From positions 1-39,426 of the forward strand of contig JAIXTI010000190.1 of assembly GCA_027484025.1 (NCBI GenBank): a DNA stretch of 39,426 nucleotides, written 5' to 3'. Below are positions 1 through 6,895 of the stretch, piece by piece. The notes under the pieces were generated by a model. The model had not been told where the DNA came from and made no database searches. It saw only the letters and a program-made list of their open reading frames with translations. Numbering within the stretch: the stretch's first letter is position 1; every line of letters starts with the position of its first letter. This DNA is from a bacterium (GTDB taxonomy: Bacteria; Gemmatimonadota; Gemmatimonadetes; Gemmatimonadales; Gemmatimonadaceae). The translations under genes and the position numbers were made by a program.

Positions 1-632
1 AGAAGGTCGAGCAGGTCATTCAGGACATCGTGGACTCGAACTTCGAGTTGTACAAGCGCATAACTGATGACCGTGCGTTTGGCGACGTGGTGAAGAACGT
101 GCTATTCGACCAGTATCTCAAGGCACACCGAAATGCTGAGGAATTGATCAAGCGCGGCGAGTCGAAGACTCTTGAGTTCAAATCCACGCTGCGGTGGAAC
201 CTCAACGAGGACCGACAGGACGACAAAGTCGTGACGCACGCCGTGCTGAAGACGGTCGCGGCATTTCTGAACACAGAGGGCGGCGACCTGCTGATCGGGG
301 TGGCTGACAATGGGAAGATCGTCGGCATCGAGCGCGATCAACTCGACAACGACGACAAGTTCATGCGACATCTCGCACAGGTCGTGCGCAATGGGCTGGG
401 CGACCGGGCCGGGACCTGCATCGATCCGAAGGTACAGGTGGTCGACGGAAAGACCGTGTGCGTGGTGACCTGCCAGCGGAGCCCGGAACCGGTGTATCTG
501 AAGTGGAAGGGCATGGAATCGGCACCGGACGGCGACTTCTTCGTGCGCAGCGGGCCGGGAACTGTGAAGCTGCCGCCGGAAAGCGCACGGGAGTACGTGA
601 AGACGCGATTCGGGGCGAGCGGTTCGTCCTGA
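1..632 (+). CDS. C-terminal part of a type I restriction R-subunit-like protein fused to an AlbA_2 domain (5' truncated)
   Basis: The reading frame is open to the left edge (codons from position 3), so the GTG at 30 is internal and the gene begins outside the window. The first visible residues, with FELYKRITDD and LFDQYL, resemble the C-terminal helical tail of type I restriction HsdR subunits, the ATP-driven translocase/nuclease. From about position 150 the protein becomes an AlbA_2/Schlafen-type domain: ESKTLEFKSTLRWN, then AAFLNTEGGDLLIGVADNGKIVGIE, here noted only as the conserved E-F-K and N-GG-LLIGV pattern. Such domains bind nucleic acid or nucleotides and occur in bacterial regulators and defence proteins. 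The fusion is read directly from one uninterrupted frame; the HsdR assignment rests on a short stretch and is inference. No methylase or specificity subunit lies downstream, so these would have to be upstream. Confidence 0.6.
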   Translation, partial: KVEQVIQDIVDSNFELYKRITDDRAFGDVVKNVLFDQYLKAHRNAEELIKRGESKTLEFKSTLRWNLNEDRQDDKVVTHAVLKTVAAFLNTEGGDLLIGVADNGKIVGIERDQLDNDDKFMRHLAQVVRNGLGDRAGTCIDPKVQVVDGKTVCVVTCQRSPEPVYLKWKGMESAPDGDFFVRSGPGTVKLPPESAREYVKTRFGASGSS

Positions 633-720
633 TCGCGGAAAGTGAGACGCGCGGGACGCCGGCTTCTGCGCGTTTCACCTACTTGGATTGTCGGTCGACC
701 TGAACTCGGAGGCGATGCCC

Positions 721-1974
721 GTGTCCGATTCGCCGTCTGGCCCGCAAAAGCTCACGAGGGCCGAACTGTACGAGAAGGCATGGAGTGAGCCGATGGCCAC
801 GTTGGGGCCCAAGTTGGGCCTCTCGGACACTGGCCTTCGGAAGATCTGCGACAAGTACCACATCCCGACCCCGCCGCGCGGCTACTGGGCCAAGGTGGCG
901 GTGGGGCAGCGGATCAAGCGCCCGCCGCTCCTCAAGTTGCCCGCGGCGATGCGCGGCAGCGAGGAGACGGTGATCGTGTTTCATCAGCCGGCGCGGCCGG
1001 CGCCAAAGGAGCTGGTCGCCCAACTGGCGGAGGACGATTCGCTCGCGGGCCTACGCCGCCGCTTCGAGGCCGCTCCCGAAAATCGCATCGTGGTGCCGGC
1101 CATCCTCGAACAGCCGCATGCGCTCGTGGCGAGCTCGGTGCTGCTCCTCCGCAAAGCGAAGGTCGAAGAAGACCTGCGTCTTCGTACCGGCGGAATGAAG
1201 TGCGTCGCGCTCAAGGTCTCGCTATCCGCTGTGGACCGGGCGCTGCGCATCTACGATGCCCTGTTCAAAGCGCTCGAGGCGCGCGGCCATCGCGTGACGC
1301 TCGTGACAAAAGACAACGAGACCAGCACCGTGGTGCACGTGGATGGCGAACAGGTTGGGATCGAGATTCAGGAGCAGGTTACGCGCACGGAGGTCCCGCC
1401 GCTCAAGCCCCAAACAGGCTGGTACTCGAAGCGGTACGCCTGGGAAGCGACCGGGCGGCTCTCGTTAATGCTTACCGAGCCATATCTGAACGTGCGAGGG
1501 AAGTGGGGCGATGGTGCCCGCCAGAGTCTTGACGACATCTTGAATGACGTGGTCGCCGGACTTGGCGATGCCGCTGACGCGATAAAGGCCCGACGAGAAG
1601 CACAGGAACGCGCAGAGCGAGAGCGGCAGGCTGCGGAGGAAAAGCGGCGAGCGGCGGAGGAGCGTGCGCAACGGGAACGGGCTAAGGCCCGGGCGCTCCA
1701 GCAGGACGTACGCTGCCTGCAACAGACGCGTGCCATCAGGGACTACGTTGACGCGATGCGGTCGGCCGCGGAGGCTGCGATGCTTTCGCTGGATCACGAC
1801 CTGTTCGCGTGGCTCGCGTGGGCGGATGGCTATGCTGACCGTCTCGATCCCACCAAGGTCCTCACCGTTCCCAAAGACCCAGATCCTCACGCCGAGTACC
1901 GTTCTGCGTGGAATAGCCCGTCACCTGAACCCGAGAGGAACTCCTGGTGGCAACGCCCTTGGTACAACCGCTGA
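721..1974 (+). CDS. Hypothetical protein with N-terminal HTH-like motif and long charged coiled coil
   Basis: I do not recognise a named family. The N-terminus reads LTRAELYEKAWSEPM and then a helix-turn-helix-like stretch (LGLSDTGLRKICDKYHIP) ending in PPRGYWAK. That pattern recurs in uncharacterised proteins of plasmids and genomic islands, so DNA binding is plausible but inferred. Around 1585-1710 the protein becomes a charged Arg/Glu/Ala-rich coiled coil. Start choice: a TTG at 688 and an ATG at 715 are also in frame. The GGAGG at 708-712 is spaced 8 nt from the GTG at 721, better than the 2 nt to ATG 715, so 721 is preferred. The 3' end overlaps the next gene by 28 bp, which suggests translational coupling. 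Confidence 0.7.
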   Translation: MSDSPSGPQKLTRAELYEKAWSEPMATLGPKLGLSDTGLRKICDKYHIPTPPRGYWAKVAVGQRIKRPPLLKLPAAMRGSEETVIVFHQPARPAPKELVAQLAEDDSLAGLRRRFEAAPENRIVVPAILEQPHALVASSVLLLRKAKVEEDLRLRTGGMKCVALKVSLSAVDRALRIYDALFKALEARGHRVTLVTKDNETSTVVHVDGEQVGIEIQEQVTRTEVPPLKPQTGWYSKRYAWEATGRLSLMLTEPYLNVRGKWGDGARQSLDDILNDVVAGLGDAADAIKARREAQERAERERQAAEEKRRAAEERAQRERAKARALQQDVRCLQQTRAIRDYVDAMRSAAEAAMLSLDHDLFAWLAWADGYADRLDPTKVLTVPKDPDPHAEYRSAWNSPSPEPERNSWWQRPWYNR

Positions 1975-2504
1975 AGCGTGAGGTCCAGATCGGCGAGACG
2001 ACCTATCATGTGACCATGCATCCGGATCGCGTCGCTATCCGTCAGAAGGGGCGGCGGGCGTCCGTCGAGGTGGCGTGGACGGAACTCCTGGCATTTGAGC
2101 AGCGCATGCAGGCGCCGGTGGCGCCCAGCGCGCCCCCTGAGGGGAAGGCCAAAGCTGTCTCACGCGGGATTCTGAACGAAGTCGCCCAGCAGCTCCGCGC
2201 GGCCACCGAGTTCCTGTCCAAGGCGGATGACACGCTTACGCAGGCGGGCGCCCTCCCGGCGGCTCTGATGGCGCAGGCGGCTGCAGACCCGCGTCATGGT
2301 CAGGTGGAGCAGGAGAACCATTGGTTCGTGGAGCCGCTGCTCACACTGACCGAGGTCGCGTCGATTCTGCGGGTCACGCCGCGAACCGTTCAGCGCCTCG
2401 GTCTCCGGACCATTCGCATTGGCGGCGAGGATCGGTACCAGCAGTCGGTGATCCGGGAGTATCTGCGGCAGCAGGAAGTGCCGGCTGCTCGATACGGGCG
2501 ATAG
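1947..2504 (+). CDS. Excisionase/MerR-like helix-turn-helix DNA-binding protein
   Basis: The C-terminal third (about residues 130-182) carries a small winged HTH of the excisionase/HTH_17 type: LTLTEVASILRVTPRTVQR, then IRIGGEDRYQQSVIREYL. These domains bind DNA in excisionases, phage regulators and MerR-like proteins. The N-terminal 90 residues (QIGETTYHVTMHPDRVAI...) look like a small beta-rich domain I cannot place. In canonical domains the wing often reads KVGRQWRF; here RIGGEDRYQQS fills that role. GTG start at 1947, with GAGAGG 8 nt upstream, inside the end of the preceding gene. The context next to restriction-like and nuclease genes suggests an island regulator. The target is unknown. 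Confidence 0.75.
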   Translation: MATPLVQPLKREVQIGETTYHVTMHPDRVAIRQKGRRASVEVAWTELLAFEQRMQAPVAPSAPPEGKAKAVSRGILNEVAQQLRAATEFLSKADDTLTQAGALPAALMAQAAADPRHGQVEQENHWFVEPLLTLTEVASILRVTPRTVQRLGLRTIRIGGEDRYQQSVIREYLRQQEVPAARYGR

Positions 2505-2586
2505 GCGCCGCGAAGGTTCGGCAAGTGTCAGTACCCGTTGGTATTCTGGCAGAACGCTAGCTGCATTTCTCACAGGGGAGAGATAA

Positions 2587-3669
2587 GTGCGCATTGTTTA
2601 TGGCGGGCCCAAAGCAGGGACGATGGGGATGACATTCGTCGAGGCGCTGGAGAGGGTATGCGACGGTGGTCACCTGCGCATCGTAGCACCTTATATCTCA
2701 CCTGGGCGGCTGCGAGAGTTGATGAAGAGAAGTGCGCGGCTTAGCGTTGTGACGGACTTTGTAGCCTGCTTCTCTGTGCTCAGCGGTGCTGAACGCTCAG
2801 AGATGACGGAATTGGTCTGCGACCACGCCGCTGCATTCCGTCACGTCACCAAGGTGCATGCCAAGGTCGTGTTCTCTCAGTCGCGAGTGCTCATCGGATC
2901 AGCCAATCTCACTAAGAATGGATTCGAGGTGCGTGATGAGCTCGGAGTGCTTCACCACGAAGCCACTCAACTAGCCGAGGCACGCGTCTGGTTTGAGGAC
3001 TTGTGGACACGTGGTGAAGTGTTCGACGCCGAATACTTCCGGAGCTGGGAAGGTAAAGTTCCGGCGGCCCGCGTCGCTGAGATACCTCCGTTCGCGCCGG
3101 GAATCGTTTCAACGCGGAAGCCTACCAAAGAACAGAAGTCCGATCCACGGAATCAAAAGCCGGTACGCTCTGCTCGGTCACTCGAGGACGTACTCAGGCA
3201 ATCAGAATCTCCATCGTGGATCAGAAGCTACCTCGGTGTCGTTCGATGGATCTACGAGCAGATCGGACTTGATCCCGATGACCGACGCCTCATGCTGACA
3301 GCGCCGAAGGCCGGCGGGATCAACCTCACGATCAACAACCGGTGGGTGCTTCAGCACTCGAAGGAGTTCACCCACACGCGAATCACCCTGCCGATGCCGA
3401 AAGCCGTCGAGCTCGCGCGTCGCTATCCTCAGGATGGTCCGTATCAGTTCTCGCCAAGGGGCGCAGAGCTAGAGCCGCCTGGCATGGTCTTCGTGCCTGG
3501 GTTCGATTTCCTCGAAGACCCGAAAATTGCTTCTCCGTACTTGAAGGCAATCCGCACCGAGCTGCGGTACGGAGTACAGACACCCAATCGACATCATCAC
3601 CGACCGGATTTGCTGGCATTGGCACTGGATGTGAAGGCGCTCAACCAAGAGTTGCGAAAGCTTCGTTGA
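2587..3669 (+). CDS. PLD-like nuclease-family protein with a single HKD-type motif
   Basis: The family contains nucleases and phospholipases that act through a His-Lys pair, usually two motifs per active site. Here one motif is visible: H91-x-K93, then GSANLT at 104-109, followed by RDELGV. The Asp usually seven residues after the His is replaced by Gln98. Only one HKD copy is seen in 360 residues, so activity would need a homodimer, as in Nuc- or BfiI-type enzymes. The C-terminal half (about 165-360) is not recognised and could be a DNA- or partner-binding domain. GTG start at 2587 with GGGGAG 6 nt upstream; an 82-nt gap separates it from the HTH gene. Composition appears less GC-rich than its neighbours. 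A nuclease next to restriction-like genes fits a defence role, but this is inference. Confidence 0.75.
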   Translation: MRIVYGGPKAGTMGMTFVEALERVCDGGHLRIVAPYISPGRLRELMKRSARLSVVTDFVACFSVLSGAERSEMTELVCDHAAAFRHVTKVHAKVVFSQSRVLIGSANLTKNGFEVRDELGVLHHEATQLAEARVWFEDLWTRGEVFDAEYFRSWEGKVPAARVAEIPPFAPGIVSTRKPTKEQKSDPRNQKPVRSARSLEDVLRQSESPSWIRSYLGVVRWIYEQIGLDPDDRRLMLTAPKAGGINLTINNRWVLQHSKEFTHTRITLPMPKAVELARRYPQDGPYQFSPRGAELEPPGMVFVPGFDFLEDPKIASPYLKAIRTELRYGVQTPNRHHHRPDLLALALDVKALNQELRKLR

Positions 3670-3689
3670 TCACTGTCACAGCAAAGCAG

Positions 3690-3722
3690 GCGGGGCGGCC
3701 AGAGGCCACCCCGCTTTTTTGT
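3690..3722 (+). terminator. Rho-independent terminator after the PLD-like gene
   Basis: Inverted repeat GCGGGGCGGCC (3690-3700), loop AGA, GGCCACCCCGC (3704-3714), with one mismatch in an 11-bp stem, followed at once by a run of six T. It lies 20 nt after the PLD-like stop and closes the island transcript before the convergent RepA-like gene. Confidence 0.9.
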
Positions 3723-3732
3723 TTGGCAAAAT

Positions 3733-4665
3733 TCAACTCACCAGCGCATACCGATACGCCCGACCATCGCGCGCCTTCCGCGCCTCGCCGTTGGCCACCA
3801 TGGCCTTCAGCTCGGCGTCCACCCGTTCGCCCTTCGCCTTCCTCTGCTTCCGCAGATCCGCGTACAGCGGGCCGTCGGGGTGCGTCCTGTTACCCATGAG
3901 CTCCGTGAGGCGCGTCTTCAGGGAGACCACGGAATTGGTCGGGCGCGTCGAGGGCGCGGCGTCCGTCGCCTTCTCAGGCGTCTCCATCTTGCGGTATTTC
4001 CGGGTGGCGGCATCGTAGTCCATCAAGAACGCGCCGGATTTCGATTGCCGGCCTTTATGCGTTAACTGGCGCACCGTGCTCGGCTGGCCCTTCACTTCTG
4101 ACAGATAGGCCAAATTGTCGGGCACCGCGGTAATCGTGGTGGAGCCGCGAGCGCTCGTCCCCGCCTTGTCCGTGTGATGAATGAGCAGGACGGCGATGTT
4201 GAGACGGTGCGCAAGCTTGTTGATCTCCGGCAGCACCGCCAGCCACGAGTTGGAATCGTTCTCGCTGGCCACTTCCGACTGCGCGTACACGGAAAGTGTA
4301 TCGATGATGATCACGTCGGGCTTCACCATGGCGACGTTGGCTTGCAGCACCTCGAACGGCCGGTGGCCAGGCACCTGGTGATCTGAGAGCACGAACACGT
4401 TCGTACTTTTGGCCAAGTCACTCTCGAGGATGCGATCCTTGGTATCGCCCAGCGCCTCCTCCAGCGCGAGCACGAGGACCCCGCACTGCGGGACGTCGGC
4501 GCCGAGCAGGGTCGTGCGGCCCCGATACAGGAAGTGGGGCACCAGCGGCTGGGCCTTAGTCACCTGCTTGTCGCGGGCGATGGCTGCCACCTGCCGAGCC
4601 ACGCTTTCCGGCGGGAGCCAGGGCGGTGTGGGGGTGGGGCGGTCCTGCGTTTTCTTCGTAGGCAT
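3733..4665 (-). CDS. RepA-like AAA/RecA-fold ATPase lacking its Walker A motif
   Basis: Plasmid and phage RepA-like ATPases (AAA_25 type) are RecA-fold proteins acting as replicative helicases or loaders. Recognisable pieces are RGRTTLLGA near residue 50, then LVLALEE, a Walker B-like VIIIDTLSVY, and the sensor-like segment LLIHHTDKAGTSARGSTTI. The expected P-loop (G-x4-GK-S/T) and the following helix are absent: TTLLGA runs directly into DVPQCGVLVLALEE. The frame is intact, so this looks like an in-frame internal deletion near 4495-4503 on the complementary strand. The C-terminus (about 225-310) is a charged wHTH-like tail. ATP hydrolysis is unlikely unless an unusual nucleotide site exists, so the gene may be a decaying remnant or a repurposed DNA-binding protein. 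No good ribosome-binding site precedes the ATG. Confidence 0.65.
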   Translation of the reverse strand: MPTKKTQDRPTPTPPWLPPESVARQVAAIARDKQVTKAQPLVPHFLYRGRTTLLGADVPQCGVLVLALEEALGDTKDRILESDLAKSTNVFVLSDHQVPGHRPFEVLQANVAMVKPDVIIIDTLSVYAQSEVASENDSNSWLAVLPEINKLAHRLNIAVLLIHHTDKAGTSARGSTTITAVPDNLAYLSEVKGQPSTVRQLTHKGRQSKSGAFLMDYDAATRKYRKMETPEKATDAAPSTRPTNSVVSLKTRLTELMGNRTHPDGPLYADLRKQRKAKGERVDAELKAMVANGEARKARDGRAYRYALVS

Positions 4666-4747
4666 GCGGATGTCCGAAAAGAGGTTGGTCTTCGCGGATG
4701 CGCCCTTGGTGGACGCACCGCCCGCCGATCTCAGATCGACGTGAGAG

Positions 4748-4758
4748 CAGCCTACTGG
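4748..4758 (-). promoter_or_regulatory. Promoter-like 11-mer (CCAGTAGGCTG) upstream of the RepA-like gene
   Basis: Read on the minus strand this is CCAGTAGGCTG, identical to the 11-mer at 4967-4977 that faces the opposite gene. The TAGGCT core fits the TAnnnT pattern of a -10 element and lies about 84 nt before the start codon at 4665. I see no convincing -35 hexamer. Whether it is a -10 or an operator half is inference. Confidence 0.4.
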
Positions 4759-4817
4759 CGCTGTAGACCTTCACTCCGCGCCCCACCCTCCCCTCATCTA
4801 CCCGAAATACACACGTC

Positions 4818-4872
4818 GTCCTCGTCCCCGTCCCCTCCTCCCCGTAGGGGAGGAGGGGACGGGGACGAGGAC
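4818..4872. repeat. Perfect 26-bp inverted repeat with a 3-nt loop
   Basis: Left arm 4818-4843 (begins GTCCTCGTCCCC) and right arm 4847-4872 (ends GGGGACGAGGAC) are exact reverse complements around the loop GTA. One strand of the stem is almost all pyrimidine and the other almost all purine. It lies between two divergent genes, so it is not an ordinary terminator; there is no T run on either side. Dispersed extragenic palindromes with a CTCCCC...GGGGAG core exist in several GC-rich bacteria, which is the simplest reading. Confidence 0.85.
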
Positions 4873-4966
4873 TGGCAGCCAAGCCCCCAATCCCAGCTCC
4901 GTCGTTGCTCCCACGCCCGGCAGGATGGACGTCTCGAACTCCGTCTCGGCGGTTTGGCGGAATACC

Positions 4967-4977
4967 CAGTAGGCTGG
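4967..4977 (+). promoter_or_regulatory. Promoter-like 11-mer (CCAGTAGGCTG) upstream of the 301-residue protein
   Basis: Matches the minus-strand copy at 4748-4758 exactly. The TAGGCT core (4970-4975) would put a transcript start near 4982, giving a leader of about 59 nt before the ATG at 5041. A related sequence, CGCTAGGCTG, occurs at 8450-8459 before the transposase gene, followed in both cases by TCGCGCTC or CCGCGCTC. The remaining 4666-5040 sequence between the divergent genes holds the hairpin and no gene I can support. Confidence 0.4.
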
Positions 4978-5040
4978 TCGCGCTCGTGATCGCAAGCACC
5001 GGGACCACTTCCCGACCATGACCAGTTTTTCGAGAGCGCC

Positions 5041-5946
5041 ATGATCCATCCGCAGCAACTCGTGCCATTCATTCCCGACCTCGTCGAGGGCTTCACTTCC
5101 GTCGCCATCTTCCCGGTCCCGGCCACCACGCGCACCAACGGCATCCTCACGCCGCCCCGCGATCCCGCCCGCGTGTGCGAGGGCCTCGGCTTTGGTTCCG
5201 CCGACTATCGAGTGCTCCTCCCGCAGCCCAGCGACAATGGCGTGTCGCTCGTTGCGTTTCGCGACGTCATGAAGGCCGAGCAGTTCGCCGCCGCAATGCG
5301 TGGCGATGTGTTGACCCTGCCCGCCGGGTTCCCCGAAACGATCACGCGCACGTCCATCCTCGCGTCCGCGTACGCTTTCGCCACCCTGCGGCACCCCGGG
5401 GTGCCCTTCAATCAGATCGCCGGACGGGGCCCCGTCGTGGTGACCGCCCTGACCGAATGCAGTTATTTGGATCGGGCCGTTGCCGTATTGGCCAGTACGC
5501 GCCTCGGCCTCGGAGCCGGGCCAGCGGCGGTGTGGGCCGCAGGAGTCACCGACGCGTATGGATTCACGCCGTCCAAGATGACGCGTTGGCGTGTCGCGGA
5601 ACGCGCCGAGCCCTTGAAGAACTCCGTGCACGTGGACCGAGACATTGAGCGGATCGAGAATCTCGCGGATGCCTACGCGCTGGCGCGCACGACGTTTCCC
5701 GAGGTGCCGCTCTCGGTCCTCATCGCAGGCCCAGCCTGTTTCTCGGTCCTCCGGAATGCCACCCCTCGGACGCGTGCTATCGCGCTCGCAGCCGTGGCGC
5801 TTCCACGGAAGAACGGCGAATGGGACATCTACCGCGCGGCGATGCTGATTGATCAGGCCGAAATTCCGATCATCACGGAGGTGCTTAGCCGCATGCGTGC
5901 GGATTTTGCGCCGAAGAAGACCTCGCGTCGTCGGGTGACGCGGTAA
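5041..5946 (+). CDS. Hypothetical protein, 301 residues
   Basis: No family recognised. The protein is soluble in appearance: no signal peptide or membrane segment is evident, although the middle is Ala/Val/Leu-rich (around residues 150-175). The C-terminus is very basic (KKTSRRRVTR), compatible with nucleic-acid contact. The ATG at 5041 has only a weak GAGAG nearby. It is the first plus-strand gene after the divergent hairpin region and is followed by a terminator-like hairpin, so it may be monocistronic. Its position next to a RepA-like gene and upstream of sigma-like and transposition genes suggests a mobile-element function, which is inference. Confidence 0.6.
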   Translation: MIHPQQLVPFIPDLVEGFTSVAIFPVPATTRTNGILTPPRDPARVCEGLGFGSADYRVLLPQPSDNGVSLVAFRDVMKAEQFAAAMRGDVLTLPAGFPETITRTSILASAYAFATLRHPGVPFNQIAGRGPVVVTALTECSYLDRAVAVLASTRLGLGAGPAAVWAAGVTDAYGFTPSKMTRWRVAERAEPLKNSVHVDRDIERIENLADAYALARTTFPEVPLSVLIAGPACFSVLRNATPRTRAIALAAVALPRKNGEWDIYRAAMLIDQAEIPIITEVLSRMRADFAPKKTSRRRVTR

Positions 5947-5964
5947 CGGCTCGTGCGGCGTTAC

Positions 5965-5995
5965 CCACGTCGTCCTCCTCGCGAGGACGGCGTGG
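5965..5995 (+). terminator. Terminator-like 13-bp hairpin without a T run
   Basis: CCACGTCGTCCTC (5965-5977) pairs with GAGGACGGCGTGG (5983-5995) through one G-U wobble, loop CTCGC. It begins 18 nt after the stop codon of the 301-residue gene. No T tract follows, so it may stabilise the 3' end or assist termination without being a classical intrinsic terminator. The rest of 5947-6184 shows no gene. Confidence 0.45.
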
Positions 5996-6184
5996 TGCGG
6001 TCGCGTTGAGGAGCGCCCCCCAAGAGCCCGACACACGCTGCCACACGCGAACGGTGAGGCTGCACCGACGCGTCCGCAGGTCGCGATGGTTCGCCACTCC
6101 AAACGAGGGCGGATCCGCTACCCTTGCGAAAAGGCGCCGCCACTTCGGCGGACTGCGGTTCTCCAGCCTGTGAGGTTCTCCCAC

Positions 6185-6778
6185 ATGACGGTGTTGACTG
6201 TTCTGCCTTTCCCGTCCGATGTGTCACTCGTGCCAATGGTGTCGTGCGACCCGCTCCTCGCCGCACTCGACACGTCGCGCCATGCCATGGATCCGGACGT
6301 CGCGGCGGATTCGGCGCAGCGCGTGACCGACGCACTGCTGCCGATGATCACGCGCGTCGCCACCATCTACGCTGCAACGTGGCCCGGCGTTACGGTCGAG
6401 GTCCAGGACCTCGTGCATGAAGGGGTCGCCGCCGCGCTCGCCGCCATGCATCACGCGCCGACGAACAGCCGCGAAGACGCCCTTGCTTTCTTTTCGGCCG
6501 AGGTGTTTCGCACGCTGCACGCTCGCTGGATGTCCGCAGCGGCGACGCGCCGTAGTGGCGCCACCGGTACGCCAGCGTCCTTGGCTCCGCTGCGCCAGGT
6601 GCTCGCCACACTTTCGCCTCGCGAGGTCACGCTGCTTGAGCTCCGGAGCGGTGGCGCGAGTTGGCAGCAGATGGGGCTCGTGTTGGACGCCGCGCCCGCA
6701 GCGGCCCAACGCCAATACCAGGCGGCGCTGCGCGCGGCGCGAGCCGCGGCGGCGCAGCTAATGGCGCGCGCCTCCTGA
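6185..6778 (+). CDS. Sigma-70-like / HTH regulator
   Basis: Residues 72-90 (VEVQDLVHEGVAAALAAM) resemble the DLVQEG segment of sigma-70 region 2, and residues 138-185 (LATLSPREVTLLELRSGG, then a second helix with ALRAAR) resemble region 4, the part that binds the -35 element. The spacing and length (197 residues) suit a small sigma factor, but the region 2.3/2.4 promoter-melting residues are poorly recognisable, so it may be a sigma-derived regulator rather than a working sigma factor. ATG 6185 is chosen because GTGAGG lies about 10 nt upstream and the sigma-like homology lies downstream; the frame is open further upstream to 6086. It precedes the YhaM-like gene on the same strand. Confidence 0.55.
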   Translation: MTVLTVLPFPSDVSLVPMVSCDPLLAALDTSRHAMDPDVAADSAQRVTDALLPMITRVATIYAATWPGVTVEVQDLVHEGVAAALAAMHHAPTNSREDALAFFSAEVFRTLHARWMSAAATRRSGATGTPASLAPLRQVLATLSPREVTLLELRSGGASWQQMGLVLDAAPAAAQRQYQAALRAARAAAAQLMARAS

Positions 6779-6788
6779 AGCGGCGACT

Positions 6789-6814
6789 GGGGGGCGCCAT
6801 GGCCCCGGCCCCCC
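6789..6814 (+). other. GC-only hairpin between the sigma-like and YhaM-like genes
   Basis: GGGGGGC (6789-6795) can pair with GCCCCCC (6808-6814), 10 nt after the sigma-like stop. No T run follows. It could be a weak terminator or a processing/attenuation structure in front of the next gene. Confidence 0.3.
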
Positions 6815-6895
6815 CGAGCCCCTCACGCACGCTGCGATGCGAGCGGCACCCTGTCGCCGCGCTCGAAACATCGTCGACATCCACTCGGAGACGTT

